This document shows, in pieces, positions 17,035 through 24,841 of a DNA stretch of 64,000 bases. A program made the translations under genes and the position numbers. Numbering within the stretch: the stretch's first letter is position 1; every line of letters starts with the position of its first letter. The notes beneath the pieces were generated by a model, which saw only the letters and a program-made list of their open reading frames with translations, was not told the origin of the DNA and did no database searches. Source of the DNA: an uncultured Sphaerochaeta sp. (GTDB taxonomy: Bacteria > Spirochaetota > Spirochaetia > Sphaerochaetales > Sphaerochaetaceae); assembly GCF_963666015.1 (NCBI RefSeq), contig NZ_OY762555.1, positions 3,286,001-3,350,000 of the forward strand, read 5' to 3'.

Positions 17035-19281
17035 ATGGATGCATATGAAGAGATTGCTCATGTAAAACAAGATATTGATGGGGCTTGGTCTCAGCCTCAA
17101 TCCTTACGTGATCATCTTAAAGGCACTGCTTTTTTATCATCTCATTTTGCTGAAGCTTTCTCATCGCCTTCTTGGGGAAGAATTGCCGGACTTTCCCATG
17201 ATTTAGGGAAAAGTACAGCAAGGTGGCAAAGATATATTAGAGAAAAGAGCGGGTACGGAGCCGAAGAAGCCGGCACTGGAGAGCATAGGGTTGACCATTC
17301 ATCACCTAGTGCATTATTGGTAGAACAATTATATCCAATCCATATCGGGAGAATACTTTCCTATATAATTGCAGGACATCATACGGGGCTTCCTGATTGG
17401 CAAGGGTCAACCGCCTCATTGCAATTTCGACTTCAACAAGCCGAGTCTTCTGCTTCAGAAATACCTGATGCATATAAGGAAATAGTGAAAACTGTTCCTC
17501 CTGGACAATGTCCTTGGTTGTTTAATCCTAATGGGTTGGATTTCTCGCTCTGGATACGTATGCTCTTTTCTAGCTTGGTTGATGCAGATTTTCTTGATAC
17601 AGAACGATATATGATCAACTCATCCTTCAACCTTAGGGGAAATTTTTCTTCCATTGAGCAGTTGTTGCCTCGTTTTAATAAGTATATGTCCAAATTGCGC
17701 GAAGATGTTTCAACAAATGGTTTGTCTCTGGTCAATCAAATGCGTCAAAAAGTATTCTCGGACTGCAGAAATGCAGCAACACTGTCACCTGGTTTTTTCT
17801 CCTTGACCGTTCCTACTGGTGGAGGGAAAACCTTGTCTAGTCTAGGATTCGCGTTGGAACATGCCAAACAGTACGATAAGAAGCGAATAATTTATGTGAT
17901 TCCTTATACCAGTATTATTGAGCAGACAGCAGATGTTTTTCGTAGAGTATTAGGGGATGATGAAGTAATCGAACATCATTCAAATTTTGATACAGATTTT
18001 ACTTCAAAAGAAATACGTCTTGCCTCGGAAAATTGGGATGCTCCTGTTGTAGTAACAACAAATGTTCAATTTCTCGAATCGTTATTTGCTGCTCGCCCCG
18101 GACGCTGTCGGAAACTGCATAATATTGTTGAAAGTGTTGTTATCTTTGATGAAGCTCAACTACTGCCTACTGATTACTTAATTCCAGTCTTAGAAAGCTT
18201 AAAGCAATTGGTTGCTCACTACAAAACTAGTATAGTATTTTGCACTGCTACTCAACCAGCTTTTAATAAAACCCCAAAATTTCCTTCTTTTCCAGGGTTT
18301 GAGAAAGGATTGGTGAGAGAAATTGTTCGTGATGTTCCAGCTTTATATAAAGCGTTGCAAAGAGTTGAGATTGAGTCCTGTGATCCTCTAGATGTTATCG
18401 CTTGGAGTAATCTTGCAACTATACTCTCAACTTATGATAAAGTCTTATGTATTGTATCTGACCGAAAGAGTTGTAGAGAGCTTTATAATGCGATGCCTCC
18501 TGGTGCTATCCATCTATCTGCTTTAATGTGCCCTCAACATAGAAGTAATGTGATAGCTCAAATTAAGCAAGATCTCAAGACTAACAAACCTGTGAGGGTA
18601 ATAAGTACTCAGTTGGTTGAAGCTGGAGTGGATATTGATTTCCCAGTAGTGTATAGGGCTCTTGCAGGTATGGATTCTATAGCACAAGCAGCTGGACGGT
18701 GTAATAGGGAAGGAAGGCTTGTCGGAACTCTTGGGAAAGTCGTTCTGTTTACTCCTCCCAGAAAACCTCCTGTTGGAATATTAAGAAAGGCAACAGAAAT
18801 AACCTGCTCATTCTTGAAACGTGAGACTATAGATTTCCTTGATCCTTCGTCTTATGAAAAATATTTTACAGAACTGTATTGGAAATCAAATTCTCTGGAT
18901 AGTAAAGATATAATGAGTTTGCTTAAACCAGAAATGAGAACGTTGGAGATTTTCTTCCGTACAGCTTCTGAAGCTTTCAAATTGATTGATGATAGTAATA
19001 CAGAGTCAATTTTAATTCCCTATGCCGATGGCAAACATATCATCGAAAAATTCAAGTATATCAATATCGACGAGAACAATTCAGCAAGAGGATTGTTTCG
19101 GAAACTACAACGGTATTCGGTAACAATTTACAAAAATCAATTTCAAGCATTGTTGGCCCGAGGGTCATTAATTGAAGTGTATCCAAAAGTATACGCACTA
19201 CAGTGTGATGCAGAATACGAAGAAACAGTTGGGTTACTTATAGATGAATTACCTAATGATCCGATGACATATATTGGGTAA
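17035..19281 (+). CDS. cas3: CRISPR helicase-nuclease Cas3 (type I-C)
   Basis: 748 aa from the ATG at 17035, chosen because AAGGA sits 7-8 bases upstream; an in-frame ATG at 17002 would add 11 residues. Cas3 is recruited to Cascade-bound DNA, nicks it and degrades it while translocating. An N-terminal HD nuclease domain shows GLSHDLGKSTARWQ (about 56-69) and HHTG; the SF2 helicase has Walker A PTGGGKTLSSLGFALEHA (about 262), DEAQ (about 374) and the late motif AAGRCNREG. First gene of the cas operon. The whole operon is visibly AT-richer than its flanks, suggesting acquisition. Confidence 0.96.
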   Translation: MDAYEEIAHVKQDIDGAWSQPQSLRDHLKGTAFLSSHFAEAFSSPSWGRIAGLSHDLGKSTARWQRYIREKSGYGAEEAGTGEHRVDHSSPSALLVEQLYPIHIGRILSYIIAGHHTGLPDWQGSTASLQFRLQQAESSASEIPDAYKEIVKTVPPGQCPWLFNPNGLDFSLWIRMLFSSLVDADFLDTERYMINSSFNLRGNFSSIEQLLPRFNKYMSKLREDVSTNGLSLVNQMRQKVFSDCRNAATLSPGFFSLTVPTGGGKTLSSLGFALEHAKQYDKKRIIYVIPYTSIIEQTADVFRRVLGDDEVIEHHSNFDTDFTSKEIRLASENWDAPVVVTTNVQFLESLFAARPGRCRKLHNIVESVVIFDEAQLLPTDYLIPVLESLKQLVAHYKTSIVFCTATQPAFNKTPKFPSFPGFEKGLVREIVRDVPALYKALQRVEIESCDPLDVIAWSNLATILSTYDKVLCIVSDRKSCRELYNAMPPGAIHLSALMCPQHRSNVIAQIKQDLKTNKPVRVISTQLVEAGVDIDFPVVYRALAGMDSIAQAAGRCNREGRLVGTLGKVVLFTPPRKPPVGILRKATEITCSFLKRETIDFLDPSSYEKYFTELYWKSNSLDSKDIMSLLKPEMRTLEIFFRTASEAFKLIDDSNTESILIPYADGKHIIEKFKYINIDENNSARGLFRKLQRYSVTIYKNQFQALLARGSLIEVYPKVYALQCDAEYEETVGLLIDELPNDPMTYIG

Positions 19282-19294
19282 ATAGGAGGGTACT

Positions 19295-19981
19295 ATGAAA
19301 GACTGGATATTAGAGATATGGGGAGATTATGCATGTTTCACTCGGCCAGAAATGAAAGTGGAGAGAGTGAGTTATGACATTATTACCCCTTCCGCAGCTA
19401 GGGGGATTTTAGAAGCCATTTTTTGGAAACCTGCAATCAAATGGCACATTTCTCAGATAGAGATACTTAATCCAATAAGATTTACTCCAATAAGGCGAAA
19501 TGAACTAGGGAATATTATTTCGCTACCTTCAAAAGCCCAAATGGAAGGACCTTATGAAGATGCAATGGGTATAAATATTGAAGAGAATCGTCAGCAAAGA
19601 GCAAGCTTGATTCTCAGAGATGTGCGATATCGGGTGCATGCTTGGTTTGAATATATTTGTCCTGAGGATCGTGAAGATGGGCGCATATCTGATGATGAGA
19701 GTCCAGGGAAATATGCGGCTATGTTCGAGAGACGTGCAAGAAATGGGCAATGTTTTCATCGTCCATACTTGGGGTGCCGAGAATTTGCTTGTTTTTTCAG
19801 GTTAGTTGAAGATAAGGATGACTCTGTAATTCAGCCTATTCAAGAGGATCGAGACCTCGGATGGATGCTTTATGATATGGATTTTTCCAATCCCAAGGAT
19901 ATCCAGGCACAATTTTTCCATGCTGTGATGCAACAAGGTATTGTCAATTCCGATAGGAGAGTTGTGGAGGTCCGCCAATGA
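19295..19981 (+). CDS. cas5c: Cas5c (Cas5d), type I-C pre-crRNA endoribonuclease
   Basis: 228 aa. In type I-C, Cas5 replaces Cas6: it cuts the repeat hairpin and stays bound to the 5' handle as a Cascade subunit. The family is clear from the N-terminal WGDYACFTRPEMKVERVSYD, SAARGILEAIFWKP and the C-terminal DFSNP. AATAGGAGGGTACT precedes the ATG, and the stop overlaps the cas8c start by 4 bp. Confidence 0.96.
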   Translation: MKDWILEIWGDYACFTRPEMKVERVSYDIITPSAARGILEAIFWKPAIKWHISQIEILNPIRFTPIRRNELGNIISLPSKAQMEGPYEDAMGINIEENRQQRASLILRDVRYRVHAWFEYICPEDREDGRISDDESPGKYAAMFERRARNGQCFHRPYLGCREFACFFRLVEDKDDSVIQPIQEDRDLGWMLYDMDFSNPKDIQAQFFHAVMQQGIVNSDRRVVEVRQ

Positions 19982-21714
19982 TTTTACAGGCACTAAAAAG
20001 TTATTATGATCGCTTATCTGCAGATCCAAACAGTGATATAGCCCCTATAGGATGGTCCAAGGTAGAAATTCCTTTTGTTTTTATCATCAATTATCAGGGT
20101 GAGTTAATACAAATTGAGGACACCAGAGAGTACAAAGATAAGAAGCTCAGAGCAAAATCATTTTTTGTACCTCAGGGCATTAAGAAAACATCTGGGGTAG
20201 CAGCAAATTTCTTATGGGATTCTTCAACTTATGTAACTGGGTGTTTTGTAAAAGAAGGGCTTGAAGGTGCTGCGCTGGAAAAAGCGGTTGGACGCGCTAC
20301 TGAACAACATGCAGCTTTCATAGGGAGAATAGAACAAATTCTGCCAGTATCTCCAAAAAGAAACGCATGTATAAAATTTCTTAACAGTATCGATGAAGAT
20401 ACTTTACAACAATTTGAAATATGGGAAGAAATCCGAGATAGTAATGCAAATACTGGGATTAGGTTCGAAGATGATTTGCATCTCTATTGTCAAGATGAAG
20501 AAGTGAAATCCGTCTACCCGATGAAGGATAGCGATTCTCAGCAGAAAGTCTGTCTGATAACCGGTGAATTGGATACTCCAAGTCTATTGCATACTGCTAT
20601 CAAAGGGGTGTACGGAGCACAAACTTCTGGAGCAAATATTGTATCATATAATTTAAAACCATTTTTATCCTATGGGAAAAAACAAGGTGAAAACGCACCA
20701 ATTGGGGAAACAGCAATGTTTGCCTATACTACGGCCTTGAATACCTTACTTGCTAAAGACTCGAAGCAACGTATGCAGGTAGGAGATGCTTCCACAGTGT
20801 TTTGGTCAGAGCGGGAGAGTTTGTTCGAAACGGATTTTTCACTACTTTTTTCTGAACCTTCCAAAGATGACCCCAATGCCAATACGCAATGTATTAGAAG
20901 TCTTTTTAATGCACCAAAAACTGGAGAGTACTACGCTTCTAGTCAAGAGAACAGATTTTATGTATTGGGATTGTCCCCAAATGCCGCAAGGTTATCTGTA
21001 CGATTCTGGTTGGTTGGCGAAATTTCTGAGTTTGCGAAGCATATCCGGCAACATTTCATTGATTTGGGAATTCAGAAGTCGGCATCCGAACCAGAATACT
21101 ATTCGATTTGGCGATTACTCATACAAACTGCTCAACAAGGAAAAACTGAGAATATACCACCGAATATTAGTGGTGATTTTATGCAAGCAATATTGTTGGG
21201 TAAGCCATATCCCCAGAGTCTTCTCCAAGCGGTGCTACGACGAATTAAAAGTGATAGTGAGCATAGAGTAAATCCACCTCGTGCTGCATTGATAAAAGCA
21301 TTTCTTAATAGATTAATGAGATATCACCCGGAATCGGATGAAAAGGAGTTGCAGATGGCATTGGATATTGAACAAACGTCAATTGGGTATCAGTTAGGAA
21401 GATTGATGGCCGCTTTGGAAAAGATACAGGAGGAAGCAAATCCAGGTATTAATTCCACAATCACTGATCGCTATTATGGTGCAGCGTGCAGCACTCCAGT
21501 CACCGTGTTTGGGACGCTGATGCGATTAATGCGGTATCACTTGGATAAAATTGAAACTCAGGGACGTCGAGTGTATTTTGAGAAGCTTGTTGGAGAGATT
21601 GTAGGTAGAATCTCTGAATTTCCAGCACATTTAGGAATTTATGAACAAGGAAAGTTTGCCGTTGGTTATTACCATCAGAGACAAGCTTTTTATACCAAGA
21701 AAGATAGTGAATAA
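19978..21714 (+). CDS. cas8c: Cas8c (Csd1), Cascade large subunit
   Basis: 578 aa. The type I-C large subunit recognises the PAM and helps open the target. Family signatures include the N-terminal MILQALKSYYDRL, FVPQGIKKTSGVAANFLWD (residues about 62-80), and the central GAQTSGANIVSYNLKPFLSYG. The last 119 codons also form a separate in-frame product, Cas11c (see 21355). GTGGAGGTCCGCCA precedes the start, overlapping cas5c. Confidence 0.95.
   Translation: MILQALKSYYDRLSADPNSDIAPIGWSKVEIPFVFIINYQGELIQIEDTREYKDKKLRAKSFFVPQGIKKTSGVAANFLWDSSTYVTGCFVKEGLEGAALEKAVGRATEQHAAFIGRIEQILPVSPKRNACIKFLNSIDEDTLQQFEIWEEIRDSNANTGIRFEDDLHLYCQDEEVKSVYPMKDSDSQQKVCLITGELDTPSLLHTAIKGVYGAQTSGANIVSYNLKPFLSYGKKQGENAPIGETAMFAYTTALNTLLAKDSKQRMQVGDASTVFWSERESLFETDFSLLFSEPSKDDPNANTQCIRSLFNAPKTGEYYASSQENRFYVLGLSPNAARLSVRFWLVGEISEFAKHIRQHFIDLGIQKSASEPEYYSIWRLLIQTAQQGKTENIPPNISGDFMQAILLGKPYPQSLLQAVLRRIKSDSEHRVNPPRAALIKAFLNRLMRYHPESDEKELQMALDIEQTSIGYQLGRLMAALEKIQEEANPGINSTITDRYYGAACSTPVTVFGTLMRLMRYHLDKIETQGRRVYFEKLVGEIVGRISEFPAHLGIYEQGKFAVGYYHQRQAFYTKKDSE
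21355..21714 (+). CDS. cas11c: Cas11c small subunit, internal start inside cas8c
   Basis: 119 aa in the same frame as cas8c. AAAAGGAG lies 6 bases before an in-frame ATG (MALDIEQTSIGYQLGRLMAA), a strong internal ribosome-binding site. Type I-C systems are known to make their small subunit Cas11 by internal initiation within cas8c, with this size and position. Helical small subunits line the Cascade belly and stabilise the displaced strand. Seen: site and frame. Inferred: that it is used here. Confidence 0.8.
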   Translation: MALDIEQTSIGYQLGRLMAALEKIQEEANPGINSTITDRYYGAACSTPVTVFGTLMRLMRYHLDKIETQGRRVYFEKLVGEIVGRISEFPAHLGIYEQGKFAVGYYHQRQAFYTKKDSE

Positions 21715-21727
21715 AAGGAGATAAGTT

Positions 21728-22600
21728 ATGGAAATGTCGAAGCGTTATGATTTTGTGTTGTTTTTTGATGTGAGAGATGGCAATCCGAATGGAGATCCAG
21801 ATGCTGGAAATTTGCCTAGAATTGATCCAGAAACTGGAGAGGGATTGATTACCGATGTATGTCTGAAGCGAAAGATACGTAACTTTGTTGGCTTGGTAAA
21901 GGGAGACCGGCCTCCCTACGAAATATATATCAAGGAAAAGGCAATTTTGAATAATACAAACAAGCGTGCCTATATCGCACTTGGTGTAGATTTGGAAAAG
22001 GATACAGGTAAACGAAAAGGAGGAGATAAGACTGAGGAAGCGAAAGCTTGGATGTGCAAAAACTTCTTTGACATAAGAACATTTGGGGCTGTCATGACAA
22101 CACAAATCAATTGTGGGCAAGTTAGGGGACCTGTACAACTGACTTTTGCTCGTTCTATAGATCCTGTATTTACTGCTGAGCATAGTATCACCAGAATGGC
22201 TGTAACTACTGAAAAAGAAGCTGAAAAGCAAGCAGGCGATAATAGGACTATGGGCCGGAAATTTACCATACCGTATGGTTTGTATAAAGCTCATGGGTTT
22301 ATATCTCCTTCTCTTGCTAATCAGACAGGATTCTCAACCGAAGACCTTGAATTGCTTTGGGATGCTCTCCAAAAAATGTTTGACCTTGATCATTCAGCTG
22401 CAAGAGGTTTGATGAGCACACAACGTTTGATAATTTTTGAGCATGAGTCAAAGTTTGGTGATAAACCAGTTCAAGATCTTTTCACCAGAATAGAAGTAAA
22501 GAGAAATACTACTGGGACACCTGCACGCTCATTTTCGGATTACTCTGTTTTACTTGATGGTTCTCCCTTGACCCAAGTTATGACAGTGGTGAAGGCATAA
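21728..22600 (+). CDS. cas7: Cas7 (Csd2), Cascade backbone
   Basis: 290 aa. Several Cas7 copies coat the crRNA spacer to form the Cascade backbone. The N-terminus [19 protein letters not shown] is diagnostic of Csd2/Cas7 of type [22 protein letters not shown] (about 118-137) and YGLYKAHGF follow. AAAAGGAGATAAGTT precedes the ATG. It ends just before a strong hairpin separating the interference genes from cas4-cas1-cas2. Confidence 0.96.
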   Translation: MEMSKRYDFVLFFDVRDGNPNGDPDAGNLPRIDPETGEGLITDVCLKRKIRNFVGLVKGDRPPYEIYIKEKAILNNTNKRAYIALGVDLEKDTGKRKGGDKTEEAKAWMCKNFFDIRTFGAVMTTQINCGQVRGPVQLTFARSIDPVFTAEHSITRMAVTTEKEAEKQAGDNRTMGRKFTIPYGLYKAHGFISPSLANQTGFSTEDLELLWDALQKMFDLDHSAARGLMSTQRLIIFEHESKFGDKPVQDLFTRIEVKRNTTGTPARSFSDYSVLLDGSPLTQVMTVVKA

Positions 22601-22606
22601 CTGTTA

Positions 22607-22647
22607 CTCCCAATCCCGTAGGTCAGCAATGTCTACGGGATTGGGAG
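22607..22647 (+). promoter_or_regulatory. Intercistronic hairpin between cas7 and cas4
   Basis: A perfect 15-bp inverted repeat (CTCCCAATCCCGTAG and its complement) with an 11-nt loop, starting 6 bp after the cas7 stop and ending 24 bp before the cas4 start. No T-run follows, so it is not a classical terminator; a 3'-end stabiliser or attenuator is more likely. Confidence 0.7.
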
Positions 22648-22671
22648 ATCCCAAAAAGGTCGGGTGGTTTC

Positions 22672-23328
22672 ATGAGTGAAAATGATTTCGTAATGATTTC
22701 AGCCTTGCAACATGCTCTGTATTGTGAAAGACAGTTTGCATTAATTCACCTTGAGCAGATTTGGAGTGATAACCTGTACACAGCTGAAGGAGAATTGCTA
22801 CATGCACATGTAGATGTTCCTCACCATGAGAAGAGAAGACGTTTTAAACAAGAATTCTCGTTGCATATCCGTTCAGAGCAGTATGGGATAATTGGAATAT
22901 GTGACTTGGTGGAATATGAGTTTGATGAGAACAACACTATTCAAAATATCTCTCCTGTAGAATTCAAAAGGGGGAGGAAGAAACCATCTCATGTAGATCT
23001 TGTGCAGTTATGTGCTCAAGCCTTGTGTCTCGATGAGATGACAGGATATTCGGTTACTTATGGTCAAATATATTACTTGCAAGAACATAGACGAACACAA
23101 ATTTATTTTGATGAATCATTGATTGAAGAGACGAAATATCTCATAGAACGTTGTAGAGCTATTCTCATCAGTCAGACTACACCTAAGGCTGATTATTCTG
23201 CAATGAAATGTAAAAACTGCTCTCTCCTTGATATATGTTTTCCAGAACGTATCGGAGCAGGTGGAATGTCAGTTTCTCGGTTTCTTGAGGAGCAAGTGCG
23301 AATAGTAAAAGAAGGGATTACCAAGTGA
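22672..23328 (+). CDS. cas4: Cas4 (Csa1-like RecB-type nuclease)
   Basis: 218 aa. Cas4 works with Cas1-Cas2 to trim prespacers and select PAM-flanked ones. The RecB-type core shows ISPVEFKRGRKKPSHVDLVQ (about 99-118), and Fe-S cysteines occur at Cys 22 (ALYCERQFALIH) and in the C-terminal MKCKNCSLLDICFP (about 182-195). The start is preceded by GGTCGGGTGG, a modest ribosome-binding site. Four bases overlap with cas1. Confidence 0.94.
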   Translation: MSENDFVMISALQHALYCERQFALIHLEQIWSDNLYTAEGELLHAHVDVPHHEKRRRFKQEFSLHIRSEQYGIIGICDLVEYEFDENNTIQNISPVEFKRGRKKPSHVDLVQLCAQALCLDEMTGYSVTYGQIYYLQEHRRTQIYFDESLIEETKYLIERCRAILISQTTPKADYSAMKCKNCSLLDICFPERIGAGGMSVSRFLEEQVRIVKEGITK

Positions 23329-24356
23329 GAAAAATGCTCAACACTTTATATGTAACAACACAGGGCTCCTATATCCATAAGGATAATGAGACAATTGTTG
23401 TTGAAGCTAACCGTGAAAAAGTATTACAACTGCCTATCCATACAATTGGAAGCATTGTGTGTTTTGGCAATGTGCTTTGTTCTCCGTTTCTTCTTGGCTT
23501 TTGTGCGGAACGTGATATATCTATTTCGTTTCTCACAGAACATGGTAAGTTCTTGGCTTCTTTAAGATCTCCTGTGTCAGGGAATGTATTATTGAGGAGA
23601 AACCAATATCGATTTGCTGATTCTGAAGATATTTCATTCGATATTGCTAAGAATATTGTCCTAGGGAAAATAGTTAACAGCAAAGTGGTGCTCAATAGGG
23701 CGATACGTGATCATGGTACAAAAATAGATATACAAAAAATTAGAGAATCTACTCAGGGGATAGATTGGTTGCTTGAGAAAGTAGCAGTAATTAATACTCT
23801 TGATGAATTGAGAGGACATGAAGGTCAGGCAGCTGCTATTTATTTTAGTGGATTCTCTCAAATGATTGTTTCGCAACAGGAAGATTTTCCCTTTACGGGT
23901 AGAAATCGCAGACCTCCTACAGATGCAGTGAATGCGATGCTTTCTTATATCTATACAATCGTATCACACGATGTTCGTTCTGCATTGGAGACGGTTGGGT
24001 TGGACCCGTCTGTTGGTTTTCTTCATAGGGATAGACCTGGTCGCTATGGGTTAGCTTTGGACCTAATGGAAGAATTTCGTCCATTTATTGCAGATCGATT
24101 AGTGCTCTCTCTTATAAATAGGCGGCAAGTGCAGAAGAGGAATTTTACTCAAGCACTGACACGGAGTGTCACGATGGATGATAAAGCGAGAAAAACGTTA
24201 TTGGTTTCATATCAGGAACGAAAACAGGATAAGATTTACCATCCATATATAAAAGAAGAAGTACCAATTGGGTTATTGTTCTTTATCCAGGCAACTTTGT
24301 TAGCAAGATATATTAGAGGTGATATTGATGGGTATCCACCCTTTATTTGGAGATGA
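23325..24356 (+). CDS. cas1: Cas1 integrase (type I-C)
   Basis: 343 aa from the GTG at 23325 (MRKMLNTLYVTTQGSYIH); an ATG at 23334 is the alternative. Cas1 with Cas2 inserts new spacers at the leader end. Visible: the N-terminal beta domain, then the catalytic region with Glu in ARGHEGQAA-like DELRGHEGQAAAIYFSGF (about 165), HRDRPGRYGLALDLMEEFRP containing the active His and Asp/Glu. Overlaps cas4 by 4 bp. Confidence 0.96.
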   Translation: MRKMLNTLYVTTQGSYIHKDNETIVVEANREKVLQLPIHTIGSIVCFGNVLCSPFLLGFCAERDISISFLTEHGKFLASLRSPVSGNVLLRRNQYRFADSEDISFDIAKNIVLGKIVNSKVVLNRAIRDHGTKIDIQKIRESTQGIDWLLEKVAVINTLDELRGHEGQAAAIYFSGFSQMIVSQQEDFPFTGRNRRPPTDAVNAMLSYIYTIVSHDVRSALETVGLDPSVGFLHRDRPGRYGLALDLMEEFRPFIADRLVLSLINRRQVQKRNFTQALTRSVTMDDKARKTLLVSYQERKQDKIYHPYIKEEVPIGLLFFIQATLLARYIRGDIDGYPPFIWR

Positions 24357-24358
24357 GT

Positions 24359-24649
24359 ATGTTGGTATTGGTGAGTTACGATGTTAAGGTTACTAGTAGT
24401 GGTGGAGCAAAAAGACTAAGGCAAGTTGCAAAAGAATGCACAAATTTCGGGCAACGTGTTCAGTACTCTGTTTTTGAGTGTGTAATTAATCCTGCACAAT
24501 GGGTGGACCTAAAGAATAGATTAGAAAAAATTATCAATCCCTCTATTGATAGCCTTAGATATTATTATCTTGGCTCAAACTGGAAGCGGAAAGTTGAACA
24601 TATCGGTGCAAAAGAGACTTTGGATATTGAGGCTCCTATTATTATATAA
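24359..24649 (+). CDS. cas2: Cas2 (type I-C)
   Basis: 96 aa from the ATG at 24359, which has GGAG 6 bases upstream and gives the usual MLVLVSYDV start; ATG at 24353 would overlap the cas1 stop. Cas2 dimerises and bridges Cas1 dimers. The segment KRLRQVAKECTNFGQRVQYS and VFECVINPAQW match type I-C Cas2. Last cas gene; a terminator follows. Confidence 0.94.
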   Translation: MLVLVSYDVKVTSSGGAKRLRQVAKECTNFGQRVQYSVFECVINPAQWVDLKNRLEKIINPSIDSLRYYYLGSNWKRKVEHIGAKETLDIEAPIII

Positions 24650-24665
24650 CCTTAATAAACGAATC

Positions 24666-24705
24666 TGCGAACCTCAAAGACACTTCAAATGTCAGTTGGT
24701 TCGCA
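24666..24705 (+). terminator. Probable terminator of the cas operon
   Basis: TGCGAACC pairs with GGTTCGCA across a 24-nt interval that itself holds a small GACA/TGTC stem; TCATTTTTATTTC follows. The right arm GGTTCGCA is repeated at 24786-24793 further into the leader. Confidence 0.6.
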
Positions 24706-24841
24706 TCATTTTTATTTCTATTCATTGTAGATCTTTGAAATCACTAGCGAAGGAAAATACCAATACACTCCAAGTCTGATTTTGTGGTTCGCAGTTTGCT
24801 TGTTTTATTTTCATTGAGTGTAGTATAATGTATTTGTGACA
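24706..24841 (+). promoter_or_regulatory. CRISPR leader with array promoter
   Basis: AT-rich, ORF-free DNA between cas2 and the first repeat. A perfect TATAAT at 24824-24829, with a weak TTGTTT -35 at 24800-24805 (18-bp spacer), would start transcription near 24836, just before repeat 1. Position next to cas1-cas2, together with the degenerate repeats at the far end, makes this the spacer-insertion end. Confidence 0.75.
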
